Source of the DNA: Eretmocerus hayati
Lineage: Eukaryota; Arthropoda; Insecta; Hymenoptera; Aphelinidae
Reading direction: 5' to 3'
Assembly (NCBI GenBank): GCA_029851415.1
Contig: CM056743.1
Span: forward strand, 97,314,501 to 97,378,500
Length of the DNA: 64,000 bases
Below, one piece after another: positions 18,285-31,440 of this stretch. The notes beneath the pieces were generated by a model. That model did not search any database, was not told the DNA's origin, and was given only the letters and a program-made list of their open reading frames with translations. Every line of letters starts with the position of its first letter. Position 1 is the stretch's first letter. Both the position numbers and the translations under genes were made by a program.

Positions 18285-21200
18285 TCATCGCGTATCGTCA
18301 TCGCCGCGGTATCCAAACGGGAGAGAGAGAGTTGGTGAGATATAACGCCTCTTACGCAGAACTACGGTGCAAGTTTTGAATTCCTTGCGCGTTATCACGT
18401 CGTGCAAGCGTGTTCTTCTTATCGCTCTGAAATCTAATCTTATCGAGTCTAGTTCCTGGTCGGGCTTTCTGTCGAACCACTGGTCCACAAGCTGTTTTAT
18501 ACTACCGAGATTGATTTTCTTACTGTTATCGGAATTCAACGAGATACCCTTGACTTTGCATGTTTCGAATACTTGGCTGCTACCCGGGACAACTACCTCG
18601 TAACCGTAGAACTTAGGTCCCCCGGATACGAACGAGCGTATGTACGCGTTCTCGCCATAGCATTCCAACTCGTCGGTCATTTCCCCGAGAAACGGACCGA
18701 AGTGTGGTTTGTATTCTGTCGGATCGTCTTTGCGAGAAACGAAGATACATGAGTCCGTGTCCATGTAAAGGGTCCGTTTCCCGAGCTTTTCAATCTCTTC
18801 GTATAGCCGGAGACGCGCTTGCGCGGTGGTATAAGCAGCTAAGAGTACGTTGGTGTTGGGAGAAGACTCGCCCGCTTCGTTTCGATACCGCCAGCTGACA
18901 TACAGAACTTCATCGCTCGCGATCAGAATGTCGTGGACTTCTTTCTCTGGTGCGTGCAATAATTTCATAAGTGCCCTGCGTGATTTCACTATTTCGGTCT
19001 GTAGCAAGTTGTCTCTCTGTCCCCACTTCCCCAGAACGAGTTAAGCGCCATCTTGGCAACGGAGCGGAGCCCCGGATTGTGCTCGATCTTGTCGATATCC
19101 AGTTTGATTCCCTCGGCCCGCTCGTACTCTTCTATGTACCGCTTTTTACTAGCCTCATCGACGCATCCAGGCGGAAACCCGCTAGCCTGCTGTTTACTCT
19201 TCAACAACATATTCACATACTCGACAAACAGGCCCCCCTCCCCCGCGACGGGGTCAAACTGCGTGATCTCATATTGCCATATGACGTGTATCTCGATAAT
19301 CCGGTATCCGAGCTCGATAGCTTTCCTGAGTTCGTCAACCACCCACTCGTTTTCGAACGTACGCTGATCGATGTTTTCGTGATTACAATCTTCTTGACGC
19401 ATCTCCTGACAGCATGAGCGACACAATGCAAAGAGTAAGCGACCGTGCATCTTGATTGGAAGGAGTGGTAGGTACAAGTTGCGCGGCGGTAATACTCGAC
19501 ATTTGACTACGCCTTCGACTCGTGATAAATCATTGTTGTCTCCGCCCGTCAGAGCATCACACTCGCGCCCGACGTATATCTTGCGCGGATGCCCGATGGG
19601 GTATTTACCTTTTTTGTTCACAGAAGGGTACAGCGAGGTTACGTCATGGTAGCAGATTATTTCATTTTCTTTGACATCGTAATGCGTCACGAGATTTTCA
19701 GTGCGGCCACCGAAGAATGTACCCCTAGCATTCAGCGTGATCTTACTCATTAGGGGATGGCTTGAAACGTAATCTCGAATGCCGGGGTCGTTTTCTTTAA
19801 TTTTGTCGAATTCGCATTCCCACATCTCGCGCACCGTATACCCGAAAGATTCCATCCGTTTGATTTTAGCTTGAGTGCTTTCATAGACCTCGTCGTGTGA
19901 CCGCCCGGAAACGACTCTCCTGCTGCGATTACCGTTAAAGCATTTAAGACATCCGTGATAAAAGCACCCCTGATATTCAAACACTGTACCCCTACTGTTG
20001 TTCGGATCCAGGCTCGGTAAGTAGCCGTCGACGGTGAAACCTTCGGGTAATCTGTACTCTCTCGCTCGACCAGCGTGTATAATCTCTCTATCCAAATCCC
20101 GCTCGCACGTCAATAACCATTCCAAAGACTTTTGAGAATGCTTGTCACCCTTCCTATAACCGCCGCGTGGGATTATAGCTATCGTGTTTGGCTTCAAGAA
20201 TTTTTTCCGGAAGAGCAGATTACCCGCGGATGCGATCGTGACAGCTGAAGCGAACGGGTCCGTGTCACCTAGTTCGAGGAAGAATTTTCTAAACTCTCTG
20301 CATGCCCCACGCAGAATCTCAACGTCCATATTGCAGTATTCAACAATTTCATTTTTGAAAACGAAATAATAGTTTGGTTTCGTAGCGTTGTACCATTCGA
20401 AAAATTTTTCTCGCTCACTGGGTGACATTGTCCCAGGGGAATAAAATTTTTCGTCCGGCAGCTCTCCTTCATATATTCAAGCGTCGGGACTAGTAAATAA
20501 ATGCGGGAAGTAACCCTTCTTACTGCTCTCGGGCAAACCAAACGTCTTCGGACAGGGACTCAACCTGATGTGGAAAAAGTTCAGGCTGTCGATGAATTTT
20601 GTGTCTCGTACTTTCATACTTATAATTTTGTTCCCGCAGAGTATCACACTGGGTAGTGGGTGTTCCGAATCAGATACTAATCTTTTCAAAATGAATTGTC
20701 CGTCAAAATTACCGCTATTGTGCCCGATCACAATTATCTCTTTGAAAGCCGTTTGCTTCCGCACTGTGAGATCAATGAGCTCTTTCACGGGATCTATCTT
20801 GAACTCAAAGTACCTCAGACCGCACGTATCGCAATTATTCTTTATATCATCGCCGCGATCTATACAATCCGTGCATACTTGATGAGCGATTATGAGTACC
20901 ACCTCGTGTTCGGTTGTGGTCTCGTGACCATTGTGTTTTTTAACCTGCTGAGTTTCGCAATCGTAAATCACGTAGCAGTACTTGTGAACAGTCGTATCCG
21001 GTTTGATAGGCTGGACGTAACACAGCTCGTTTGGGGAATGCGCTGTATGACATTGCTTACAATATTGAACACCGCACTCGTGCCTCCTATTATAAATATT
21101 TACAGTCCTGAAACAGCTCTTGCAAAGCTTGAGAACGTCACACAATTTTTTATTGTCTTTTTTGTAACTACCATCTGTTTTGTGTTTCTCATAGCAGTCG

Positions 21201-22737
21201 CGACCGTTGAAATATCTGTCACAGTCATGGCACTTGACGAGTTCTGTATTTTCTGTCGGACAAGCGGGTGATGAGAAACACCGCGGACAAGATTTCTTGC
21301 ATTTGTGTTGATTGACTCGGAAATATCTAAAATTACAGTGCTCGCAAAAGAATTTTGCCTGTACGATACCCGTTAGATTGACAATGGTATCAAAGTGCCG
21401 CGCTCTGCTGTTGTACAAAAGATTGATCGCGCCCACGGGTACACAACGGATATCCACATATTTTGTGCCGTCGAAAATCGCCGAATCACCCGTGCCCATG
21501 TTCGCCTCGTCGAAAACCCTGATGACTATACCTTTTGCGGCATAGTATTTCTGAAATTTTCTGATTTCGCGCATTCCGCAGCCCCCTTTGGAAACGACTA
21601 CGCCTGCTTCGATACATAGCAGTCGCGCGGAATCTCCCTGGAGTTGTCTACGCCCGTCACGGATCGCGTTCCACGTTTGGATGGATTCAGCTGTCCCGAT
21701 GTTCTTTTTGTCCAAGTGGGCTTCCCCCACAACGAGAGCTCTGGGTAAACACAACTCGTCGTCATCGTTCCGAATCGCCACGACCGACTTAGATCTGACA
21801 ACATCTATGGTGACTGGTTTCCGTTTCCCCGCGCCTGCAGTCATGTCGACGTATACTGCTCGCACCTCAAAAGTCTCGTCGAGCTCGCAATTATCGTTAC
21901 TCTGACTCAGTCGCTGGATCAGATTCCACAAATCGGCGTGTGAAAAATTATTTCGCGGACGCAGGGACATTCCACCGGCACCACGAGCGAAGCGGTCACA
22001 CCGAACCGACACACTCACGAGGTCGTTCTCGTTACCCATCAGCGAAACTAAATACGCGTGAATATCTCTCATAGCCATCTCGTACCAAATCAATGAATTT
22101 ATATTCTCGTTGGGGCGTTCGTTTACCCGCATCGAAAAGTGTCTACCCATGACCCCAAATCTCCGAACGGGGCGATCGTTTTGACTCATGATTGTGAATC
22201 TCTCTCCCGGAGGACGAATGTCAATATTGGCGTCTTCGTCATCGTCGTCGTCGTGGTCACCCCGTCCCTCGTCACTGTCACCACTATATCTGTCACTATC
22301 GTATTCGTATTCGCTATCGTATTCTTCGTACTCGCTATCGGATTCTCTTTCACTATTGGAATCGGAATACTCGCCGTCAGCTTGTTCCCCGTTCTCGTCA
22401 TTGTCGTCGTCGTCGTCGTCGTCGTCGTCACCGTCGGTCACGTTGTGCTCTCTATTTCTGTCGTCAGCGGTTTCGCCGCCGCCGAGCTGAATGACGGATA
22501 TTTCCCCTTGTGCAAACTGAATCACCGACGGTCTTACTTGTTGCGGCTGCTGAAAGGACTCCTCGGCTTCTCTCAAACCTTGTCCATCAACTTCTCGGAT
22601 TACAGGTGATAGTCTAACCCGGAGGTTGAGTGGCTCGTCTTGCAAAACTACTTGATTTCGCGTGGCACTCAGATCCAGCGGCGTATCCCGGGGATCACCA
22701 CCCCACGCGAGAGCCGAGCGACCTTCATTTCTTTGAG
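18285..22737 (-). pseudogene. POLB: Protein-primed DNA polymerase B, broken twice
   Basis: The gene reads from about 22,737 (after a TCCTCACAG acceptor-like site) or from a later ATG at 22189, to 18285. Order: acidic low-complexity region (about 22,430-22,200), a Cys/His-rich zone (about 21,330-21,000), 3'-5' exonuclease motifs (YDCE near 20,960; GHNSGNFDG near 20,720; EYCNMDVEIL near 20,340), palm motif A with SLYPS near 19,630, motif B KMALNSFWG near 19,050, and motif C YMDTDS near 18,760. It would copy the element from a protein primer. Lesions: an in-frame TGA at 20477-20479 and a one-base frameshift near 19,027-19,030 just after motif B. So no full-length enzyme can be made. Otherwise the sequence is well preserved, suggesting recent decay. 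Confidence 0.9.
22402..22430. repeat. (GTC)n run encoding poly-Asp
   Basis: A short trinucleotide run inside the acidic N-terminal part of the polymerase gene; it encodes a run of Asp on the minus strand. Similar acidic low-complexity coding is found in the next gene, where it has expanded. Confidence 0.85.
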
Positions 22738-22805
22738 CTGTGAGGAATGATATAGATGAAATTGGTTATTTATGAATTCATCAACTTTGAATTTGAACCG
22801 GAAAA

Positions 22806-22811
22806 TTTATT
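22806..22811 (-). terminator. Poly(A) signal of the acidic spliced gene
   Basis: AATAAA on the minus strand, 21 bases beyond the stop at 22832. It separates this gene from the polymerase, whose coding region starts about 70 bases further on. Confidence 0.6.
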
Positions 22812-22831
22812 GCTACTTCAACATAAAATGT

Positions 22832-23757
22832 TTACAAAAATACAAAATATCGTAACTCTATCGAAATAACAGATAAAATATATCGAGAAGAATACAGTTT
22901 CCAGTCTTCGAGAATTCCATGAAAAACCTCGCGCACGGAATGGAGGAGATCCGACAAATTTTGCTCCTGATAGAGAGCCGAATTCGGGTCTTCCGATTGG
23001 TCATAAAACCATCGGATTTCCTGCGCTCTCGGAACCCAAATGACTCTTCTAATACTAAACTCGAGAAAATCTTGATTGATACCTTGCAGCGGAGGCACTC
23101 CTTCGTTGATCCACTGACGTACATCTTTTGTCAGGAACGAGAACAGAAAGAGAAATGAGATATTAATAGTGATTCAACAAAATAGATGTTTCTGCGTGAA
23201 TGAATGAAGTTGATACTCACATTCATTGAGGTTACGTTCGTTGATGTAATGCTCATGGAATGCAACCGGGTATGCCACACCATGTCTGTATAGATCGAAT
23301 CGAGCTTGTCTGGGTGTAACTACGCTCTGAGCCCAGAAGCTCCTCAGCAGCTCACGATCCTCCTCGTTGTACCCAAAACGTGCCTCGCGCTCTCTGATCA
23401 CGTTGTTGAGATTGATACGTGGCTCGACATATCCCTGTACTGGGAGAAGTTGTCCGAGTAGGGCTCTTTGCGAGAGGTGCCACTCGCGTGACCACATCGG
23501 GTGTTGGGTGTCGTTGGCGATGACCTCCAAGGCATCTGCCCAGTCCTGCTCTAAAGCTCGTGGTGGTTGGCGATTCAATTCCCCGATTGGTATCGCAGCT
23601 GGGACAGGGCCGGGATTTGCGGGGTTGTCACCCTCATCCTCGCTGGAATCGCTGCTTTCACCAGCCGGGATTTGATGTTGACCCCTCATTCCTCCCACGG
23701 GCGCTGCAGGGCGTTCTCCTGATTCTTCTTCTGAATCGCTGCTGTACCTTATCAACC
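22832..23757 (-). pseudogene. Acidic spliced Polinton gene, 3' part
   Basis: Two exons: up to 23221 (donor T/GTGAGT), a 96-base intron (23125-23220), then 23124-22832 after the acceptor ACAAAAG. The junction keeps the frame. The upstream exon begins at the edge of the inserted palindrome (target duplication 23758-23762) with Ser/Asp/Glu-rich sequence, then a conserved-looking helical domain. The last exon has an FLEFSIRRVIWVPRAQEIRWF segment. Removing the inserted element and one CAGCG copy continues the same frame into 34,194 and above, but a TGA at 34277-34279 lies in that frame. I do not recognise the family. Product likely nuclear or virion-associated by charge, which is a guess. Confidence 0.6.
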
Positions 23758-23762
23758 CAGCG
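23758..23762. repeat. 5-bp target duplication CAGCG, left copy
   Basis: CAGCG directly precedes CACTATAG at 23763 and is repeated directly after CTATAGTG at 34189-34193. Five-base GC-rich duplications are typical of Transib and RAG-like transposition. Confidence 0.8.
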
Positions 23763-24004
23763 CACTATAGTTGTGGGGACTCAAGAGTGCCGGATAATCC
23801 GCTTCACTCGAATTCTTGAGCTATCGAGATGAAACAAAATGGATTTTCTTCGTAATTTCCTAAGCTACAAGATGTGCCTACCTGTTTTTTACTTAAATGC
23901 GAAAGGGTGGAGGGGGGAGGAGTTGAATGGAAAAAAAAATATTAACACGAATTTTACCGAAAAATGAACTTGGGGTGTCCGGGGCATGAGTCCTACTGCC
24001 ACCT

Positions 24005-26010
24005 GGGAAACACTTGATAGACATTCTTTGCGCGCATACCTAGAGTTTCAGCCCAACCCCGGGTCCGGGAACAAGTGCTGGGATCTCTGAGGATGAATTT
24101 TCGTCATAATGGAGTGCCAAAATGTAGGAATTTCACCAAAATCACGGTTTTGAGGTAGTTTGCGGTTCTGCTGCCATGTTGGGAATACTTGTGGTGTATT
24201 ACGTCATTGACTAACAAGATTTTAAGCTCAATCCCACGTCTAGGAATTGGTGCTGACAGCTTTGAGATCTATTATTAGCTCGAACTGTCCCTTGGGCACT
24301 GCCAACATCGCTATATGACAGTTTCTAGGTAGGATTTTGATATGCTGCCAAGTCGGAAACGGTTTAGTCATATTCTGGATATGGTCGACAGAAGTTCAAG
24401 CCCAACTCCGATGCAAGGAATTGGTGCCAGAAATTTCTAGATCGATTTTATGAAAAAATTGACCCTATTTCGGTACGAATCTGATTGAAGATGATTCGTT
24501 TTTGACGAGATTTTGACTTGCTGCCGAATTTGCGAAGATTCTATCACATTTTGATTTGGATGAACGAATTTTCTAACTCAATCCCGAGTCTTGGAACAAG
24601 TGCTGGGATCTCTGAGGACGAATTTTCGTCATAATGGAGTGCCAAAATGTAGGAATTTCACCAAAATCACAGTTTTGAGGTAGTTTGCGGTTCTGCTGCC
24701 ATGTTAAGAATACTTGTGGTGTATTACGTCATTGACTAACAAGATTTTAAGCTCAATCCCACGTCTAGGAATTGGTGCTGACAGCTTTGAGATCTATTAT
24801 TAGCTCGAACTGTCCCTTGGGCACTGCCAACATCGCTATATGACAGTTTCTAGGTAGGATTTTGATATGCTGCCAAGTCGGAAACGGTTTAATCATATTC
24901 TGGATATCGTTGACAGAAGTTTAAGCCCAACCCCGATGCAAGGAATTGGTGCCAGAAATTTCTAGATCGATTTTATGAAAAAATTGACCCTATTTCGGTA
25001 CGAATCTGATTGAAGATGATTCATTTTTGACGAGATTTTGACTTGCTGCCGAATTTGCGAAGATTCTATCACATTTTGATTTGGATGAACGAATTTTCTA
25101 ACTCAATCCCGAGTCTTGGAATACGTGCTGGGATCCTGGACAACAACTTTTAATCATGATCGAATGCCAAACTGTGAGAATTTCACCAAAATCACGGTTT
25201 TGAGGTAGTTTGCGGTTCTGCTGCCATGTTGAGAATACTTGTGGTGTATTACGTCATTGACTAACAAGATTTTAAGCTCAATCCCACGTCTAGGAATTGG
25301 TGCTGACAGCTTTGAGATCTATTATTAGCTCGAACTGTCCCTTGGGCACTGCCAACATCGCTATATGACAGTTTCTAGGTAGGATTTTGATATGCTGCCA
25401 AGTCGGAAACGGTTTAGTCATATTCTGGATATGGTCGACAGAAGTTCAAGCCCAACTCCGATGCAAGGAATTGGTGCCAGAAATTTCTAGATCGATTTTA
25501 TGAAAAAATTGACCCTATTTCGGTACGAATCTGATTGAAGATGATTCGTTTTTGACGAGATTTTGACTTGCTGCCGAATTTGCGAAGATTCTATCACATT
25601 TTGATTTGGATGAACGAATTTTCTAACTCAATCCCGAGTCTTGGAACAAGTGCTGGGATCTCTGAGGACGAATTTTCGTCATAATGGAGTGCCAAAATGT
25701 AGGAATTTCACCAAAATCACAGTTTTGAGGTAGTTTGCGGTTCTGCTGCCATGTTAAGAATACTTGTGGTGTATTACGTCATTGACTAACAAGATTTTAA
25801 GCTCAATCCCACGTCTAGGAATTGGTGCTGACAGCTTTGAGATCTATTATTAGCTCGAACTGTCCCTTGGGCACTGCCAACATCGCTATATGACAGTTTC
25901 TAGGTAGGATTTTGATATGCTGCCAAGTCGGAAACGGTTTAATCATATTCTGGATATCGTTGACAGAAGTTTAAGCCCAACCCCGATGCAAGGAATTGGT
26001 GCCAGAAATT
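24005..26010. repeat. Left higher-order repeat, four 525-bp units
   Basis: The phrase GTATTACGTCATTGACTAAC occurs at 24196, 24721, 25246 and 25771, exactly 525 bases apart. Each unit contains three 175-bp monomers, each marked by a CTGCCA/CTGCCG core (GTTCTGCTGCCATG, GATATGCTGCCAAG, TTGCTGCCGAATT). Units differ by few substitutions, alternating between two variants (for example GGAACAAG versus GGAATACG), so units were duplicated in pairs. Confidence 0.92.
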
Positions 26011-28197
26011 TCTAGATAAAGTTTATGCGAGAATTGACACGGGTTCGGTCGAAATTCGATTGAAAATGACTGATTCTAGATAAGAATTCCATATGCTGTC
26101 AACTTGCAAACTATTCTATGACCTTTTGAAATGAGTCAGCTCCATTTCAAGCTGAATCTCGATTCTCGGGATCGGTGCCAAGAAATCTAAGATTCATTCT
26201 AAGCGGAAATTTACACGAGTTCGGTCGAAATTCGATTGGAAATGCCCGATTCCAGATGAGGATTCGATATGCTGCCAACTTAAAAACTATTACATGACAT
26301 CCTGGGATGAGTAAACTACATTTTGAGCTGAATTCCGATCCTGGATATCGGTGCCAGGGGCTCGCGCATGCACTCCATGCAAAATTTGACGCGTCTTTGA
26401 TTGAAAAATTATTGAAAATGCTGGATTCTAAATGAGATTCAGATATGCTGCCAACTGAGGAACTATTTCATAACATTCTGGGATGAGTGAGCAACATTTT
26501 GAAGTGAATCCCGTTTTCGAAATCGGGTGCCAAGAAATCTGAGACGCGATTCATGCAAAATTTGACGCGACTTCGACTAAAAAATTATTGGAAATGCTGG
26601 ATTCTAGATGATATTCCGATATGCTGCCAACTTAGAAACTACTTCATAACATCCTGGGATGAGTGAGCTATATTTTGAACTGTATCTCCATCCCGAAGTC
26701 TGGTGCCAAGAAATCTGAGACGCGAATCATGCAAAATTTGACGCGACTTCGATTAAAAAATTATTGGAAATGCTGGATTCTAGATGATATTCCGATATGC
26801 TGCCAACTCAAAAACTATTCCATAACATTCTGGGATGAGTGAGCTACAATTTCAACTGAATCTCTATCACGAAATCGGATGCCAAGGAATTTGAGAGGCG
26901 ATTCATGCCAAAATTTGACACGATTTCTATTTAAATATGATTGGACATGGTGGATTCTAGATAAGATTTTGATATGCTGCCAACTTAGAAACCATTCCAT
27001 AACATTCTGGGATGAGTGAGTTACAATTTAAACTGAATCTCTATCACGGAATCGGGTGCCAAGAAATTTCAGACGCGATTCATGCCAAAATTGGACACGA
27101 TTTCTATTTAAATATGATTGAACATGGTGGATTCTAGATGAGATTTTGATATGCTGCCGACTTAGAAACTATTCCATAACATTCTGGGATGAGTGAGCAA
27201 CATTTTGAAGTGAATCCCGATTCCGGAATCGGGTGCCAAGAAATTTAAGACGCGATTCATGCCAAAATTTGACACGATTTCGATTCAAATATGATTGAAA
27301 ATGGTGGATTCTAGATGAGATTTTGATATGCTGCCAACTTAGAAACTATTCCATAACATTCTGTGATGAGTGAGCGATATTTTGAACCGATTCTCCATCC
27401 CGGAATCTGGTGCCAAGAAATTTAAGACGCGATTCATGCAAAATTTGACACGACTTCGATTGAAAAATTATTGAAAATGCTAGATTTTGGATGAAATTCC
27501 GATATACTGTCAACTTAGGAACTATTCCATTTCATATTGTTATGAGTGAGCAATATTTTGAACCGAATGTCGATTATGGGGATAGGGCTGAAAATTATCA
27601 CATGTATATTATGAGGAAATTTAGATAAGCTCAGTCCAAATCCGGTTGGAAACGCTTGATCCAAGATCGATATACTGCCCAAACTATCATATGACATTCT
27701 GTGTGGGGTGAGCTACATTTTTAGCTGAAATCCCATTCGGAAATTGGTGCCAGATAATCCCGGATTCATCCTTCTTGATGAATGACATGATATCAGTTAA
27801 GACATGATCGAGATTGTTCCTCTCTGGATGGAAATCAGGCATGCGGACAACTTGGAAACCATATCATGACAACCTGGGACAAGTTAGCCCAATTCGGAGC
27901 CTAATCTCGATCCTCGGAATCCGTGTAAAAAAATTTAAAACCAATTTTTAGCGAAAAATCACATGAGATCCGTTCAAATCTGATCGAAAATGTTACTGTT
28001 AGATTTGTGTTCTATTTGCTGCAAACTGAAAAATAGTCCGTTCAGTCTCTCTGATGAATAAAAGAGATCAAAATTATGAGGGAACATGCATATTCCACAA
28101 CTCGGGTTCCTCCTTATTCCCAGTTTCACTTTAAAATATCCCAGTCCGTGAATAGTTATGTATAAAAGAGATGAGATGCGCCAAAAATGAAGTACTA
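26010..28197. repeat. Diverged 176-bp monomers of the left arm
   Basis: The core GATATGCTGCC occurs at 26266, 26442, 26618 and 26794, then about every 177 bases to near 27,325. Here monomers are not organised into the 525-bp trimer and differ more from each other. The arm ends near 28,197 at a stem reading AGATGAGATGCGCC. Confidence 0.85.
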
Positions 28198-28280
28198 TTA
28201 GGAATCGAAGGATAGAAAATCGGACGATAGTCATCCATTTGTAACATAGTACTTCATTCTTGGCGCATCTCATCTCTTTT
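28164..28280. repeat. Centre of the palindrome
   Basis: AAAAGAGATGAGATGCGCC and AATGAAGTACTAT (28,164-28,197) face their complements (28,246-28,280) across a unique spacer of about 48 bases. In single strands or after replication stalling this could form a cruciform or hairpin with arms of over 4 kb. Confidence 0.9.
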
Positions 28281-31200
28281 GTACATAACTGTTCGTGGAC
28301 TGGGATTTATTAAAATGAAACTGGGAATAAGGAGGAACCCGAGTTGTGAAATATGCATGTTCCCTCATAATTCTGATCTTGTTCATTCATCAGAGAGACT
28401 AAACGGACTATTTTTTAGTTTGCAGCAAATAGAACACAAATCTAACAGTAACATTTTCGATCAGATTTGAACGGATCTCATGTGATTTTTCGCTAAAAAT
28501 TGGTTTTAAATTTTTTTGCACGGATTCCGAGGATCGAGATTAGGCTCCGAATTGGGCTCACTTGTCCCAGGTTGTCGTGAGATGGTTTCCAAGTTGTCAG
28601 CATACCTGATTCCCATCTAGAGCGGAACAATCTCGATCATATCTTAACTGATATTATGTCATTCATCAAGAAGGATGAATCCGGGATTATCTGGCACCAA
28701 TTTCCATATGGGATTTCAGCTGAAAATGTAGCTCACCCCACATAGAATGTCATATGATAGTTTGGGCAGCATATCGATCTTGGATCAAGCGTTTCCAACC
28801 GGATTTGGACTGAGCTTATCTAAATTTTCTCATAATATACATGTGATAATTTTCAGCCCTATCCCCATAATCGACATTCAGTTCAAAATATTGCTCACTC
28901 ATCACAATATTAAATGGAATAGTTCCTAAGTTGACAGTATATGGGAATCTCATCCAAAATCTAGCATTTTCAATAATTCGCAAATCGAAGTCATGTCAAA
29001 TTTTGCATGAATCGCGTCTTAAATTTCTTGGCACCAGATTCCGGGATGGAGACCCGGTTCAAAATATCGCTCACTCATCACAGCATGGAATGAAATAGTT
29101 TCTAAGTTGGCAGCATATCGTAATCTCATCTAGAATCAACCATTTACAATCATATATAAATCGAAATCGTGTCAAATTTTGCACGAATCGCGTCTCAGAT
29201 TTCTTGGCACCCGATTCCGGAATCGGGACTCACTCCAAAATGTTGCTCACTCATCCCAGAATGTTATGGAACAGTTTCTAAGTCGGCAGCATATCAAAAT
29301 CTTATCTAGAATCCACCATTTTCAATGATATTTGGATCGAAATCGTGTGAAATTTTGGCATGAACCGCGTCTTAAATTCCTTGGCACTAGATTCCGCGAT
29401 AGAGATTTAGTTCAGAATGTAATTCACTCATCCAAGAATGTTATGGAATAGTTCCTAAGTTGGCAGCATATCGGGATTTCATCTAGAATCCGTCATTTTC
29501 AATAATTTTTTAATCGAAGTCGCGTCAAATCTTGCATGAATCGCGACTCAGATTTCTTGGCACCCGATTCCGGAATCGGGATTCAGTTCAAAATATAGCT
29601 CACTCATCCCAGAATGTTATGGAATAGTTTCTGAGTTGGCAGCATATAAAAATCTCATCTAGAATCCACCATTTTCAATCATATTTACATCGAAATCGTG
29701 TCAAATTTTGGCATAAATCGCGTCTCGAATTGCTTGGCACCAGATCCCGTGATAGAGATTCAGTTCAAAATGTTGCTCACTCTTCCCAGAATATTATGAA
29801 ATAGTTTCAAGTTGGCAGCATATCGAAATCTCATCGAGAATCCAGCATTTCCAACAGTTTCTTAATCGAAGTCGCGTCAAATTTTGCATGAATCGCGTCC
29901 CAGATTTCTTGGCACCCGATTCCGGAATCGGAATTCAGTTCAAAATGTAGTTACTCATCCCAGAATGTTATGGAATAGTTTCTAAGTTCGCAGCATATCA
30001 AAATCTCATCTAGAATCCACCATTTTCAATCATATTTAAATCGAAATCGTGTCAAATTTTGGCATAAACCGCGTCTCAAATTTCTTGGCACCAGATTTTG
30101 TGATAGAGATTCAGTTCAAAATGTAGCTCACTCATCCAAGAATGTTATGGAATGGTTTCCAATTTGGCAGCATATCGGATACTCCTCTAGCATCCAGCAT
30201 TTACGAAAATTTTTTAATCGAAGTCGCATCAATTTTTGGAAGAATCGCTGCTCAGATTCCTTGGCAGACGATTCCGGAATCGAGATTCAGTTCAAAATGT
30301 AGCTCACTCATCTCAGAATGTTATGGAATAGTTTCTAAGTTGGCAGCATATCAAAATCTCATCTAGAATCCACAATTTACAATCACATTTAAATCGAAAT
30401 CGTGTCAAATTTTGGACGAATCGCGTCTCAGATTTCTTGGCACCCGATTCCGGAATCGGGATTCACTTCAAAATGTTGCTCACTCATCCCAGAATGTTAT
30501 GAAATAGTTCCTAAGTTGGCAGCATATTGGAATCTCATCGAGAATCCACCATTTTCAATCATATTTGAATCGAAATCGTGTCAAATTTTGGCATGAATCG
30601 CGTCTTAAATTCCTTGGCACCAGATTCCGTGATAGAGATTCAGTTTAAAATGTAGCTCACTCATCCCAGAATGTTCTGGGATAGTTTTTCAGTTGGCAGC
30701 ATATCGGAATCTCATCTAGAATCCACCATTCTTGACCATGTTTGAATCGAAATCGTGTCAAATTTTGCATGAATCGCGTCTCAGAATTCTTGGCACCAGA
30801 CTCCGGGATGGAGATACAGTTCAAAATATAGCTCACTCATCCCAGAATGTTATGAAGTAGTTTCTAAGTTGGCAGCATATCGGGATATCATCTAGAATCC
30901 AGCATTTCCAATAATTTTTCACTTCAAAATGTTGCTCACTCATCCCAGAATGTTATGAAATAGTTCCTAAGTTGGCAGCATATCGGAATCTCATTTAGAA
31001 TCCAGCATCTCCAATAATTGTTCAATCAAAGTCGCGTCAAATTTTGCATGGAGTGCATGCGCGATCCCCTGGCAACGATATCCAGGATCGGAATTTAGCT
31101 CAAAATGTGGTTTACTCATCTCAGGATGTCATGTAATAGTTTTTAAGTTGAAAGCATATCGAATTCTCATCTGGAATCGGGCATTTCCAAAAGAATTTCA

Positions 31201-31440
31201 ACCGAACTCGTGTAAATTTCCGCTTAGAATGAATCTTAGATTCCTTGGCACCGATCCCCGGGATCAAGATTCAGGTTAAAATGGAGCTCACTGATTCTAG
31301 AAGGTCATAGAATAGTTTGCAAGTTGGCAGCATATGGAATTCTTATCTAGAATCAGGCATTTTCAATCGAAATTCGACCGAACCCGTGTTAATTCTCGCC
31401 TAAACTTGATTTAGAAATTCCTGGCACCAATTCCTTGCGA
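28246..31440. repeat. Diverged monomers of the right arm
   Basis: Inverted relative to the left arm; GGCAGCATAT cores recur about every 176 bases. This part is about 1 kb longer than its left counterpart, so monomer number differs between the arms. Confidence 0.85.

Noticed and set aside
20696..21271. 191-codon plus-strand frame over the polymerase gene
   Set aside because: Shadow of the polymerase coding region on the opposite strand.
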